Assembly: GCA_000697355.1 (NCBI GenBank) | Contig: JNEN01001282.1 | Location: 155,229-219,228 of the forward strand | Reading direction: 5' to 3' | Length of the DNA stretch: 64,000 bases | From: Syncephalastrum monosporum B8922 | Taxonomy: Eukaryota > Mucoromycota > Mucoromycetes > Mucorales > Syncephalastraceae | In this document: one piece after another, positions 42,403 through 53,772 of the stretch | Layout: the number at the start of each line of letters is the position of its first letter | Position numbering within the stretch: the stretch's first letter is position 1 | Translations under genes and position numbers: made by a program | Notes under the pieces: model-generated | The model's input: only the letters and a program-made list of their open reading frames with translations | The model's database searches: none | What the model was told of the DNA's origin: nothing

Positions 42403-45400
42403 CTATGACAGTGCCCAATTCAGACCAAATCGGGTGGACGAGGTGGAAGCAGCTGGCGCAAGATGACATTCAGCTGCACGCGAGCAGTTAGCAAGCGAGC
42501 AATCTGCAGCATTGCCCACTGTACATGCAGCAGCCGAGCGTGCAGGCGTGAGGCGCGTTGTCGTGTTATAGTCAGCGTCTGCAGGCGAAGAGGCGGTTGC
42601 CAGGACGATCTTTTTTGTGGTACGTCCGCGAGGATTGCTACGGCCCCGCTGTTTGCTTGTGCCTCCGCAGCAGCGCCCGTTGCGTTTGTTGGCACCACTA
42701 CAGCAAGCCAACGCCGAAGCGGATGATGAAGACGCATCACTGCCGCATTGACAGCTCTCGCCGCAACCACCCATGTTACCCACTGCTGCAGCTGCAACTG
42801 CCTCAGCAGCGGCAGCGGCGCTGGCGACGCTCATGGAGGATAGACGTCGTCCGACACCCTTGGTATCCATTTGATCGGGCATAGCAAAAAGTCGTCGGCG
42901 CTTGCATTTATCGTCCAGATAGACCAGCTTGATAAAGTTTCCATAGTCGCAGCCGAGACCTGAGCCATCCAGTGGCACCACATGCCGCACGGCGGAAAAC
43001 GGTAGCATCTCGTCGGCTTCGTCCAATTCCAGCGTGTCGTCCTCATCCTCCTGCATGTCGTCGTCGCTGAACGTCGGTGCCTCATCTTTCTTATCGCGCT
43101 TAGGTGTGCGCTTCGACTTGCCCGTCAAAGCACGCCAGACGGATGCGACCCGTCCCTGAGGCTCTTCTTGGGCAGATCTCTTTTGTGTCTTGGAGACCGG
43201 TTTCTCGAGAGCAAACGTGTCGACCGGGATGGAGGGAGGCTCTGTGCGGTCGTCGTCTACCGCAGGTGCCTCGTAGTACTGCAGTGATGCGAACCAAGCC
43301 TCCCATTCGTTGTTGACCTTGTCTGCGGGGTTGTCGGACGAGGTGTCCAGCTTTTTGCGGACGCCTGCCAGAATCATGTTGTTGCAAAAGACGATACCAC
43401 GACCGCCCAACTGTTCGATTTTGCCAAGGAATGTCGGTGCCAGTGCAATATCTTGTTCGCCGCCGAGTTGCTCGATATCCAGCAAACCGTCTTCTATGTT
43501 GCCAGGCGTGTCGCCATCCGAGGAAGCTGTACCGAATGACCGCGAGGGCTTGATGTGCCGAAACACGCGGCGCGTGGCCACCTTGGAGACCGACGGCCGT
43601 CTCCGCCGTCCTACTACCTTGGTGGGTTCGGTCGCGAGGGGTTCGTCCATCGCAGGATTCCGCTGTCGGTTCAGGGTTGCCTTGCGATGGTAGTCTTTGG
43701 AACAAAGCGTGCAAGAGCCCTCGTGGCGGCCGTCGGCGCGCTCCAGACGCCATACATGGACAGAATCGTCGGGCGAGCAGGCGGCGATCAAGAAACCGTT
43801 ACCAAAACAGGTGTCGCAGCCACGGCAGAGTCCAGGGCCTTGTTCGACCTCACAGTAACGGGAAACGACAACTTGGGAGATGGGACCGTGCAGATTGCCC
43901 ATATGCGCGTCCAACGCTTTGTTGCTATCGTCTTCGTCTTCGTCATACGGACTGTGCTTGCGAAATCGAAGGCCCGATGCCGACTCTTTCCGTTGTTTAC
44001 CTCTGGATAAGGTACACACAGCATCGCCGGTTTCAAAGTTCCAGACCTTGACAAAGCCATTGGCTGAGGCGGTAACAAGCACGCCCATGCCACCCACAGG
44101 GGACTCGGTGGTCAGCGCTGTGATCGGAGACCCGTTGTGGCCATTCAAGCTATACAAGCATGTCCAAGCTGTGACAGCCGTCGTCTGCTCGTCCTCATTG
44201 ACCGAAAGCTCATCACCCACGCTGCTCCCACTGGTGCTCGTGTTGCTGGCGCTGCAATTGTTCTTGACAAGCCGGCGCTCCCAGCATTTGACGACGCCGT
44301 CCTTGGAAGCCGTAAAGACCCACGTAACGCCCAGCTTGCGGTGAGGAGCCTTGCACTCGACGACATGGAGGGCGATAATATCACGGTCGTGGCCCGTCGA
44401 GATCACCTGCGTGCATTCGCCATACAGGATATTCCATTCCCGGATCGTGCCGCTCTTGTGAACGGACACCAAAAAGTTTTGCGACGAGTTGTCTTCGATG
44501 GAAGCATTGGCGGTGGTGCGCTGGCGGGCAGCGGCTTCCGCAACGAGAGGGTGACAGTACTCGGCCACAGCACCGACGAATTGGATGGCGACGACGCGGT
44601 CGATCATACGGCGCTGCGGGTGGTTCCATGCGCTACCAGACCCGGTAGCATGGCTGGCCGGAGCGGTCTGGTGGCGACGACGCAGCTCGGACCGCTCCTG
44701 GGCCGGATCATCTTCCATCACAACAGGGATCTCAGTCTCGACGCGCAGCTCCCTCACGATCGTGCCGGTAGTCGTGTCCCAAACGCGTATCACACCGTCG
44801 TCAAAAGCGGATGCAATCCATTTATTGCCTTGGTCGATCTTGATGCAGCGCGCGGGCATCATCTGCTTGCTCGGGCGACGGTTGCCGCTCGACTGCCGTT
44901 GAAGCAGGTGGCGTTTCGTGGCTGCTCTCCAGTACAGAGGATTCAAATCGCCCTCGAGCAGACCGCTGCTCGTCTGCCGCAGTCGGTCCAGGCGGGCCAT
45001 CCACTCGCCCTGGTCTGCATCCCACATGACGATGCGCCCGTCTTGGCCACAGGAGACGACGGTGCCGTGCTTGGCATTGACGGCGAGCTGGTGGACGTCC
45101 GCGGTGTGTTTACCCGACAAGGTTTTGACCTGGACGTTGCTCACGTGGCTCTTGTTGAGCTGGTTGAATTGATTCTGAGCGGAAATGGCACCCCGGTGTA
45201 CTCCGTTTTCGTCGTACTCGCTCTTTTCGCTTGTGATTCTGCTGCTCACGGACTCGGGCAGCATCTGGACAGTCCGCTTCAGGTAATACCGAATGCCATT
45301 GATGACCTCGATGAAGGCTGTTTTCAGGAAAGGAACCAACCACTGATCGCGCCACGGAGGTGTCAGCCACATTATGATAATGACGAGGGCGATGCACAGG

Positions 45401-47630
45401 AGAATCGACGGGAAATTCACGACTGCGAGCAGGCAGAGCATGCGCGTGACGGACTCGTAAAGGAACTGGCGGAAACGACTGCGCGGCCGAGCGGGTTGCT
45501 TGGCGGGCTCTTCTTGGATCATCGTCTTCTTGGTGGCAAAGTACTCCTCATAAAACTGAGCCTGTTCGAGATGCTGCTGGGGATCGCTCGTGTAAGAGAC
45601 AAGGTAAGGTGGGTTGACTTGGAGCCACATGGAATGATGTTGAGGATTGACAGAGGCCCAAAATTTGTTGGATAGGGAGGATAGCTGCTCATGCAAACCA
45701 AGCTCTGTATGTCTGCGCGGTATGCGCGATGATGGTTGTAACAAAGTAAGTGCCAGGATGACGAGACATAGCTATACAAGGTAAACAAAGCGTGTTGATC
45801 GACAGGATCCACATATTCAACGGCACTCTAGACATACCATGAGGGCATTGAAGGTGCGGTGGGTCTTGAAGTGCTTGCACTCTGCACATGTCTTGGGTTC
45901 CGTGTCGAGGGTGACGGGTTCCTGAATGGGACAGTAGTCCGGAGGACGGTCGACATCGGGATCGCATTGAGCTAATTCGCGTAATCGCTTGGACATTTGT
46001 CGGTCATCCAAATCCACGAGCTGATTGCAACCAAAGCACTGGAGGTGAGTACACGTTTCCTCGTTTTTCTTTTGCCAGCACGAGGCGGGTTACCGTACCT
46101 CTACACGTTTCACATTGAGGGCCAGGACAGAGACAAAAAATGTGATCTCCAGCAGGTAACCAACCAGAAGGATCGTCCTCGCATAAACGCAAAAGTCGTT
46201 GATCAACGGCGAGTCCATAGCTTCGCCAATGGCAAGTATAGTCAGCTCGGCGATGAGAGTGACGGTCATTGGTACACCCACGCTTTCCATACCTAGAACA
46301 TACATGATAGATATACAAAATTGAGTCATGATCCTACAGAACGACAACCTTTTTTTTTCCCATTGCCATGGCGTCACCATGAGAAAAAGGACATACCACG
46401 ACCCATTTTCTCCTTTGTAGGCATGTCGCAGCCCGCACTAAGGACGGCGTTGGTGAGCAAAAAAACGTTCTCGAAAGAAGCGACGATGGGGACGAGGAGG
46501 AGGAGCCAGGTGGGGACAGCCTGGAAAGTGATGTGGAGTTGCTTGAGAATGCCCCAGGAAGTGGTGAAACAGGCGGTGCACATGAACACCGCGGCGAGAC
46601 CAAGTCCGAACTGGGACCGGAACAGATGGGCGTTACCAAAGGCCCGGGACACAACAAAGGCTGCTGCTACAAAGATCAACCCGTATGCGTAGCATTCAGG
46701 CGGCAGGAGATAAAGAAACGACTTGGGCTGAGCAGAACGGGACACGTCAAGATCAGTCAAGGAACATGGTAATATACAAAAAAAAAGAAAAGATATAGAA
46801 ATATTTACCGTAAATTGCATGATTTGGGTTTGGGTATTGATCTGTTTATGCCAGGCTGTGGGCGACACGGGTGAATTGTGATTGTGAGCGATGTTGAGCT
46901 GCGAGGCTACGTTGGACCACAGTGCATCCCAGACTTTGAGGACGTCGTAGTGCTGGCGTTGCTGTAGAAAGACGGAGAGGATGATGGAGTCTGCCGACAG
47001 GAAACGGCCGTCCCGGTCGTTCAGGGACACGTTTCCGAAGACAGACAGGGGGTGCATCGAAAGCCCAGTGGCGGCCGAGTCCACCCCTGCGTCCGTTGCA
47101 CTATTGACGGTGGCGATCCAGTCGAATTCATTCGCGATCTCGGTGTGTTGATGGTGCCAGTAAGGCTGTGGCGAATGGACCACACAATGGCCCTGGCGCT
47201 GTAAACAGATGGAAGCGAGCGAATGAGGCTTGTTGCCGAGGTTGACGGTGGTCGTCGAGAGGGCGTTTTCGAGATCGAGGGCATGGGAGACGAGCTCTGG
47301 GGTAATGGTGCGTTCGTGATTGAGGATGCGGATCTGCTGAATAATGACGGGGTGGGTTGTGATGAATTCGGGTGCGGGCGTGGCGTTGGTATGTTGGCCG
47401 AGTTCGGTCGAGAGCTGCCAGACAGAGCCGTCGAGGCGCGACAGGGCAGAGGCGGGTTGTTTGAATGCAAGGAAGTGGATGAAGTTGGACACAATCGGAT
47501 ATGAAAAGACGTAAATAAAGGCAAGGGAGGCCAAGAGGAGCGGCAGTGCACCCGAGGCACACACCCGCCCGTACGGGTAAAAATGCCTCGATAGCCGAAC
47601 GGAAAGCCTCTTGAGTGCTCTCGCAGGCAT
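42403..47630 (-). CDS. SCAP: SCAP-like SREBP cleavage-activating protein (sterol-sensing domain plus WD40)
   Basis: Exons (minus): 47630-46809, 46727-46397, 46292-46099, 46020-45838, 45771-42403; about 1632 residues, far longer than human SCAP (1279). TM1 (about 27-48) is followed by a ~220-residue lumenal loop, then a sterol-sensing domain at about 290-450 (FGLGLAAVFMCTACFT, LVPIVASFENVFLLTNAVL, TELTILAIGEA-like helix). Choosing the acceptor at 46021 gives KRVELVDLDD directly after the SSD, equivalent to the MELADL COPII-sorting motif of SCAP. The acceptor 18 nt upstream would insert CFGCNQ and split it. At least five WD40 blades lie at about 720-1190 (IVMWD, IRVWD, IREWN, VKCWE, VKVWN, VHVWRL). 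The C-terminal ~130 residues are Cys-rich. SCAP escorts SREBP from ER to Golgi when sterol or oxygen is low. Confidence 0.88.
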
Positions 47631-50245
47631 GAAGCGATAGTCAAAAGATTAATGAGATAAGAGAATAATAAAAGAAAGCAGGAGAGAATACAAGAGGCAG
47701 CGACAGCGAAGGGTTGGAAAGAAAGGAGAAAAGAAACGCACAAAAATTGAATTGCTGTGCGCTTTGTTCTCTCCTCTTCCAACTCCAACCCATTCGCGTG
47801 CAAATGTGATGTCCCCGCTTCTCAATTCTTAGTTACACAACGTTACAATTCTCGCCATTATAATGACCAATGACACCTGTATGCTTTTTACCCTTTCGCC
47901 TCTAATCCGCGCACTCTTATGCGCTGTATTTCGTATCAATATCCACATAAAGATTCTCCTTCTTCTCTTCATCTTGGTACCTTCGTATTCTCTCCTGCTT
48001 CTCGTCCTGCGTTTCTGTTTGGCATTGTTAAAAATAGAAGTCAAGTCAACGCCTGAATACAAAGACGCAGCACGTGTGCATACAGGCATGCTTTTTGTTT
48101 TTCGCTGCATGGACCCTCGGTCTGTGGCATGTTTTTTTGTTTCTACTTCCCTGCCCAACCTTATCTTCAAACGCCGCTAGTCCAACCTCACCCCATTCTT
48201 GCGTTCCTTTCGTTTCCAGCCACCCATTTGGTCTGCCATCCGTATTTTTGTGTTACAGCAGTCTAAAGATCAATGCAGTCAGATTTTTTTTTCGCTTGTC
48301 TTTCCTTACATATGAGCTAAGCTGGCCGCCACGTTCATATCCATATTTCCACGTGAGAATACATGTACGGATGGCAGTGCGGATTTTTTTGGTCACGCAG
48401 CGCGTTATTGTCACGCGGCCCTACAGAAAACAATATCCATTTATAAAGCCATGTGAAACTCGTTTTTGAGAATCCTTTCTTTTTGTAACTTTTACTTGCT
48501 CGCGATATGCTTTGCTTCGTCCAAACGCGAACCCTCGGCCTACGTCTCGGGTGTGAATGAGCCCCTTTCGCCTGCCCGGGTCATCACAAACCTCCGCTTA
48601 AATCTTCAGTCACTCTTGTCCGTCAGAGTACCGGAAAAAAAGGTATTACTCTTTCGTAATGGAAGCACATCTTTGCTGCTATTTACTTATTGCACCCTTT
48701 TGCTTAGAGGATTTTTGAGTAATCTCTGGTGTATGCCTGTGCTGTATGCGATCGTCTCGACGCCAGTATCGACGATCTTGCCGCCCTTTTTGAAGCGCAC
48801 ATCTCAACAACTGGCACAAAACGAGCTGCTGTGGATAACAGTCAACATGTATAAATTCCTGCCGGGGAGATGGCACTATTTCTGACTTGTCTTTTTTCGT
48901 TTACAGATAAAAATATCCAAGGGTAAGCGCACACACTCGTTTGATCCAACGTTGGCACTCAAGACCACGCCCCAGAACACATATGGAAGAGTTATCAATG
49001 ATGTATACGCTACGTGTTAAAAGTGCGCGTGAAAACTTAGATACCACAAGCATCAAGAGACTCGATGGCAATTGCAGAAACACTCTCAATGTCTGGAAGC
49101 GCTTCGGTCAACCTTATATCTGGCGAGATCACGATGCATTTGAATCATTTGCTTTTCCTGCGCTAGACCCAAACACCGCCACCAAAGAGCTCAGCTTTTA
49201 ACGATCTACATGATTATGCGTTAACTTTATCCTGGCTGGTTCCTGGCTGGTATTAACTTTATCCTATCGTCCCAATCTTCTGTCATTCGAGGATCAACAA
49301 CCCGGTATCCATTTCGAATGGTAAACCGTGTGAATCAAGTTTTGAGAATCCTTGTCTTTTGTAACTAATACGATTATTGAGTGCGATTTTTTCTTTGAGA
49401 AATTGCGAACAGCCATTCATCCTCAGGGTATCTCGAGCGTTCCTTCTGTTATGGGGAAGGTTGGAGCTTGTTGCAAGCTTTCATATCAGTACCGTTGGAT
49501 TATGATATGAGTAAATGTGGTCAGTATGAACAGATTGTATTGTAGGACCTACTCCAAGAACAAGATCTCGTGGAAAACGACCTGCGTGCTCAACACTCAG
49601 GCCCCATGATTGACGAAGATGAAACCATTAAGCACGTATTCGAAACTCAACAAATACCAACTGCTATCCGCTTGTCTGAAGATGGCCTATGGAACAACGT
49701 TCATTATGACGCTCCAGAAGAAGGCGATGATGCCACCGAAGCTTCCGCCATCTAATTTCCATATTATTTCGCATATATGTATACATATATAATATATAAA
49801 TGTTCTCTCGTATTAGTTACGTAAAGGAGAACGGTTTTAGTGAAACTGAACAGTAACAGATGATAATTATGGGTGAGAAGGATAATGATTCCTGTGACAG
49901 TTTCCCAATAAAGGAGAAAGAGCGAGATCAGAAAGCCTCGTACAAAGATGTGTCATAGACAGCAGCGCACAGATGTGATCCTATATGGCTGTCAAGGTAC
50001 ATGGGCACAGACATATACTGTACATATGTAAGGTGTTGGGTATACGTATAGAGAATACATAGGTGACACAAAAAGAAACGACTCAAGCAGCCAGCCAATG
50101 GATCCAGGCGGGCGGCGCAATGCTGCACGACAAACAACACCCATTGGGCTCTGCGCTCACTCCGACTTGACAAAGTATCGACAGACCCTTTGCCACGTTT
50201 GTAACCTCCGTTTTCTTTCTCTTTCACTCCTCTCCTCGTTTTCCT
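47631..50245. other. 2.6-kb spacer with gene debris
   Basis: Upstream of SCAP and upstream of the NAT8-like gene. The part 47631-48400 holds the SCAP promoter and AT-rich sequence without a gene. From 48440 to 49755 coding-like but broken segments occur, described separately. 49756-50245 looks like ordinary promoter sequence with a CT-rich leader just before the next start codon. Confidence 0.45.
48441..49755 (+). pseudogene. Possible decayed spliced gene, family not recognised
   Basis: Several pieces look coding. 48722-48848 reads SLVYACAVCDRLDASIDD... to NSQH. It joins in phase 0 across a well-formed 58-nt intron (GTATAA...CTGAC...TTTACAG, 48849-48906) to IKISKGKRTHSFDPTLALKT. A frame continuing through DSMAIAETLSMSGSASVNLI lies at 49039-49164. 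A final frame (DLLQEQDLVENDLRAQ to EASAI) ends at 49755. However, the first piece is preceded immediately by a stop codon with no usable acceptor, and the middle frame meets a TAG near 49165 and TAA near 49255. No start codon fits. A segment is also duplicated within the locus. I read this as a relic, though a real gene with unusual splicing cannot be excluded. Confidence 0.3.
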
Positions 50246-51283
50246 ATGAGTAGCAGCACACCCAAAGAGATCCCGCCGCCAGCGAGGGACGCAGATGGCA
50301 CAAAGATCGAGATGCGGCCTTTCTATGATGAGAAAGATCTGCGCTCGGTGCGGTACATCTTCTACTCGACCTACTACGACCTTGTGCCTCGAGGGGTGCG
50401 TCTGCTCTTGCTCAACCCACTGGTGACGGGCACCTGGGTGGCGATCACCGCTTTCCTCTTCTGGTTCATACCGCAGCAGCTGGCGGACTTGGGCTGGTCC
50501 GCCGCCTTTATTACGGGTGCCAAGATTGTGCTTGCGATCGGCTGTCTTGGCTGTGGCATCCTGGCCCTGACGTGGTACGTCGACCGGGTCATGGTGGGCC
50601 CGCGTGTTATGGAAGCCCTGGACTACGACTTGGCCGACAACCTGGGCGAGTACTACCGCAAGGACAATGGCCAGTTCTGGGTCTTCACGATCGGAGACCG
50701 CCAGGTGGGCTGTATTGGCGTCGATTGCCACCAGGAGCCCGTGATGCGTAAGGTCGTCTCGGCCGAGAAACCCAACCTGGCTGCCTCGGAAGACATCCAG
50801 AATGCAGAATGGAAACGGACGGCGTACGTCATGGCCAGAATAGACGATGCCGTCCGCACGACCGCCATGACCTTTGACCAGTGGATCCGCGGCAAGCCCG
50901 CCTCGCAGGAACCCACCGTGCTTTACAAGGCGCACAAGAAGAACGAGGCAAGTATCCGCCGCTTGGCTGTGCTCTTGGAGGTGCAAAAGAAAGGTCTGTC
51001 CACTCCGTTGCTCAAGCGCGCCGCTTTCTGGGCCCACGCGCACGAGAAGGATTACTTGTATGCCGAAACCAATGAACTCGAGGAGCGGCTGGCCGATATC
51101 CTCAGCAAGCGTCATGGCTATACCCTCGAATCCGTTACGCGCACTGGTCGTTTCATTGGTTACAAGAAGCTCTGGAAGCTGGATGTCAAGCTCTGGATGA
51201 GCAAAGAGCTCGAGCGCCGCAATCGCGAGAAGGAGGAAGAGGACCAGAAGAAGGAAGAAGAGGAACTGAAGGAATACAGCTAA
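50246..51283 (+). CDS. NAT8-like membrane-anchored GNAT acetyltransferase
   Basis: Single exon, 345 residues. The layout matches NAT8-type enzymes: a short N-terminal strand (IEMRPFYDEKDLRSVRYIFY), two adjacent hydrophobic segments at about 52-75 and 88-110 (LVTGTWVAITAFLFWFI and GAKIVLAIGCLGCGILALTW), then the rest of the GNAT fold. FWVFTIGDRQVGCIGVD provides strands beta 2-4. The acetyl-CoA loop region is IRRLAVLLEVQKKGLSTPLL, resembling motif A (Q/R-x-x-G). A SxxxR-rich insertion of about 80 residues lies before motif A. The C-terminal 40 residues form a highly charged Glu/Lys helix. The likely reaction is acetyl transfer to an amino group at the ER or Golgi; the substrate is unknown. No intron, unlike most neighbours. 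Confidence 0.75.
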   Translation: MSSSTPKEIPPPARDADGTKIEMRPFYDEKDLRSVRYIFYSTYYDLVPRGVRLLLLNPLVTGTWVAITAFLFWFIPQQLADLGWSAAFITGAKIVLAIGCLGCGILALTWYVDRVMVGPRVMEALDYDLADNLGEYYRKDNGQFWVFTIGDRQVGCIGVDCHQEPVMRKVVSAEKPNLAASEDIQNAEWKRTAYVMARIDDAVRTTAMTFDQWIRGKPASQEPTVLYKAHKKNEASIRRLAVLLEVQKKGLSTPLLKRAAFWAHAHEKDYLYAETNELEERLADILSKRHGYTLESVTRTGRFIGYKKLWKLDVKLWMSKELERRNREKEEEDQKKEEEELKEYS

Positions 51284-51614
51284 TTCACGACGTCGACAAT
51301 GGCAGGCACAGACACACACACATATATATACATATATACATACATACATGTCTTTCTCATGCATTATTTCATTAATTCACCATTATACTGTAAACTACAT
51401 ATCTGTATTGCTTCGAATTAGCAAAAAGAAAAACGTTATTGAATGCATTTAGATAGTGTGGGAAAAAGCAGTGTCTGCTCGTACAAAGAGAAGGTGACGG
51501 GTAGAAGAGAGGAGGATGACAAGGGAAGATAGTACGGATGATACAGGGTGTCAATAATGTCTATGGTACAGCTGGGAAAGAGAGAGATCGGGTAACTCGT
51601 CGTTACGTCTTTTT
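51284..51614. other. Convergent intergenic region, NAT8-like and CDC50 genes
   Basis: 331 bp. It contains a short CA/TA-rich stretch (51304-51345) in the 3' flank of the acetyltransferase gene. No gene is seen. Confidence 0.5.
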
Positions 51615-52993
51615 CTAGTCCTTCTTCTTCTCCTTTTTGGATAACCTTTGTTTGTTGGCGGGTAACCCGCCACCGGGCTGATTCCAAGAGAGATAGCGTG
51701 TATCGCCAATCTTGCGGGGCTTGATGCAGTACGTGAGCGTGAACACGATGCCGATCGCAAGACACAGAGCGCCGATAGCCATGTAGGCAATACCGATGTA
51801 AGGGTTTCTCCCGCCCAGAGGCGAAGTCGTCGAGATGACGAGCCACTTTGTGCCTTCCCACTGCAGCGTATCAAAGTTCATGTCAATGTAAGCGCGCCAG
51901 CGACCTGCCTGCAAGTCGTCCTGGTCGTTGCGAGCCCAAATCTTGCGGAAGTCAGGGAGCGCGGCCATGTGCATCCACACCTGGAAGTTCTCCATCGACC
52001 TGAGATCCGGAGGTGGAAATTCTTCGGTGAATCGGCCGTTCGGGTAGCGCGGCTGCCAGTTCGGAGGCGGGACGATCTCATCCATGCTGTACTTGGTAGG
52101 GTTGTACTTTTGCTTATCCGTCGGCCATGCGATACCCGTTGTGCTGAACGTGTAGTTGCCGCCTGTGCCGCTCGACGTGATTTCGGTCAGGTTGGAGATG
52201 GTATCTAGTCGACAGGTAAGTGTGCATGTCCATTTATTTCACCATGCCCTCGTAAAATTTACCATTGAACATGGAGTTTGCAACGATACCGCAAGGGTAA
52301 ATGACAGAGTTGTTCATGTAGGCGAGAGGACCACAGTTCTCGTTGAGTGTGGACTGACCGACGCGTTCTCCGAGAAGTTGGTTCTGGTCAAAGTTCTTGA
52401 TGTAGAGACGGTGGTTTTGGTAAAAGTTGGTTAGGCGATAGTACATATAAATGGGACCCGACATCGTGGTAGGGACCGTAAAATCGAGAATGCAGCGCTG
52501 CACGGTCAGGTTGTTGGGATTCTGCAGGTTTTGACCCTGGAACTCCGTGGTATTTTCATAGTGATACGCAGGCGGCTGCATTTCAGAGATGTTGAGGTCC
52601 TTGGAGAACTGGAAGTCGTAAAGACTCGGTGCAAGGTAGACCGGCGTCGAATATTGCCCACAATGTGAGTAGTTGATCATGAGCTCATCCACCTTTATCG
52701 CTATATATAAGTACATGACAAACAATGAACGCTTCATTCATGCCTACCTTTCCACTGTTCCAATAGAGGAGACCTCCGATGGGCAGGAAGAGAATGCCAA
52801 ATATAAAAAAGGCGGGCAAGACGGTGCGTGGGGTCAGGACGGGCTGCCACGCCGGCAGTCTCTGCTGTCGAAAGGGTCCATCTGCATAAAGGTAGGTAAG
52901 TATGTATAAGACAAGGAGGGTGCAGACGAATGCTGGTCATGGCATACCTCTTGGCTTTCGAGATTTCTGCTTTTCTTGTACTTCTTCAGCCAT
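51615..52993 (-). CDS. CDC50: CDC50/LEM3-family P4-ATPase (lipid flippase) subunit
   Basis: Exons (minus): 52993-52948, 52881-52748, 52692-52263, 52204-51615; 399 residues. TM1 is [21 protein letters not shown] (about 38-58) and TM2 [21 protein letters not shown] near residue 340-365. Both ends are cytosolic, and the large ectodomain has Cys pairs ([35 protein letters not shown]) and N-glycosylation sequons. WPTDKQKY and IVPPPNW are family blocks. The protein is required for ER exit and activity of phospholipid-translocating P4-ATPases, setting aminophospholipid asymmetry. For exon 3 the acceptor AAAG|GTGG was chosen because the earlier TAG gives an immediate stop; this yields [14 protein letters not shown], matching the family. 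The C-terminus is Lys-rich (KKEKKKD). Confidence 0.94.
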
Positions 52994-53772
52994 GGCCTCC
53001 AGAAATAAAGGGAAAACTCTGCTCAACCAAATTTGGTGTACGAACCTGCTGAAAAAAAGATCTGCCAAGAATGATAATTTTGCCGGCCCGTCTGGAAAAA
53101 TTCAAGCCAATGATTAACGTATACCAAACTTTTGCATTTTCTTATAAGCTTTGGCCTCCAGGTTTCTCATGACTTGTGTGCATAGCTCATAGTTTTCGCT
53201 CCTTGCGCATCTATTTCACTAGCTCTGCACTTTATCCACTGTACGCGCATGGCATGGTTCGGAAAGAGAAAGACGAGTTTTATCGTGTACAGTGCTACGA
53301 GTATCTTCTCTAGCGCCATCTGAATCCTTCCTTATTCGATGCTACTGTAGTACTCACCACTCTTGTGTGCTATGTTTAGTACAGTATAAGCTGCATGATT
53401 ATGGACTGCTCATTTGACATACATGGTGTATTCAGGGACCTTTAGATCTCCACACTTTGTGTTTCGCGATGGAGGGTTGCACACCGCATAGCAACGACCG
53501 ACCACGTTGCCAAACACGGTAAAGTTCGCCGCGCCATTTTCACACTTTTTTTCTCCCTGCGAGTCAAATTACACTATCCCACGATGTCACTTACAGGAGA
53601 TTTTTAAAAAACAGACCAGCACCATGAGACCCAACCCAGTGTCCAAACACATCACTCCAAGCCCCAGCCTATCCGTTCTTCCCTATAAAAAGGGCCCTCG
53701 TCAAGTCCTTCGTTCGTGTTTCATATTTCATCTGCATCGTCTTTCTCTTTCCAACTTTTCATCCACATTATC
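52994..53772. promoter_or_regulatory. Divergent promoter region, CDC50 and MIOX
   Basis: 779 bp with no gene. On the MIOX side a clear TATA box (TATAAAA) lies at 53684-53690, 83-89 bp upstream of the start codon. Confidence 0.5.
53684..53690 (+). promoter_or_regulatory. TATA box of the MIOX gene
   Basis: TATAAAA in a CCC...AAGGGCCC context, 83-89 bp before the MIOX ATG. It is one of the clearest TATA boxes in the window and suggests a strongly induced gene. Confidence 0.6.

Noticed and set aside
44137..45675. 512-codon open frame on the plus strand
   Set aside because: Exactly antisense to the SCAP WD40 region, whose frame has clear family motifs. It is a shadow of GC-rich codons.
49928..51364. 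478-codon open frame on the minus strand
   Set aside because: Antisense to the NAT8-like gene and without family resemblance; composition mirrors the sense codons.
52693..52703. TAG acceptor just upstream for CDC50 exon 3
   Set aside because: Gives CGA-TAA at once in the required phase; the AAAG acceptor restores the family sequence.
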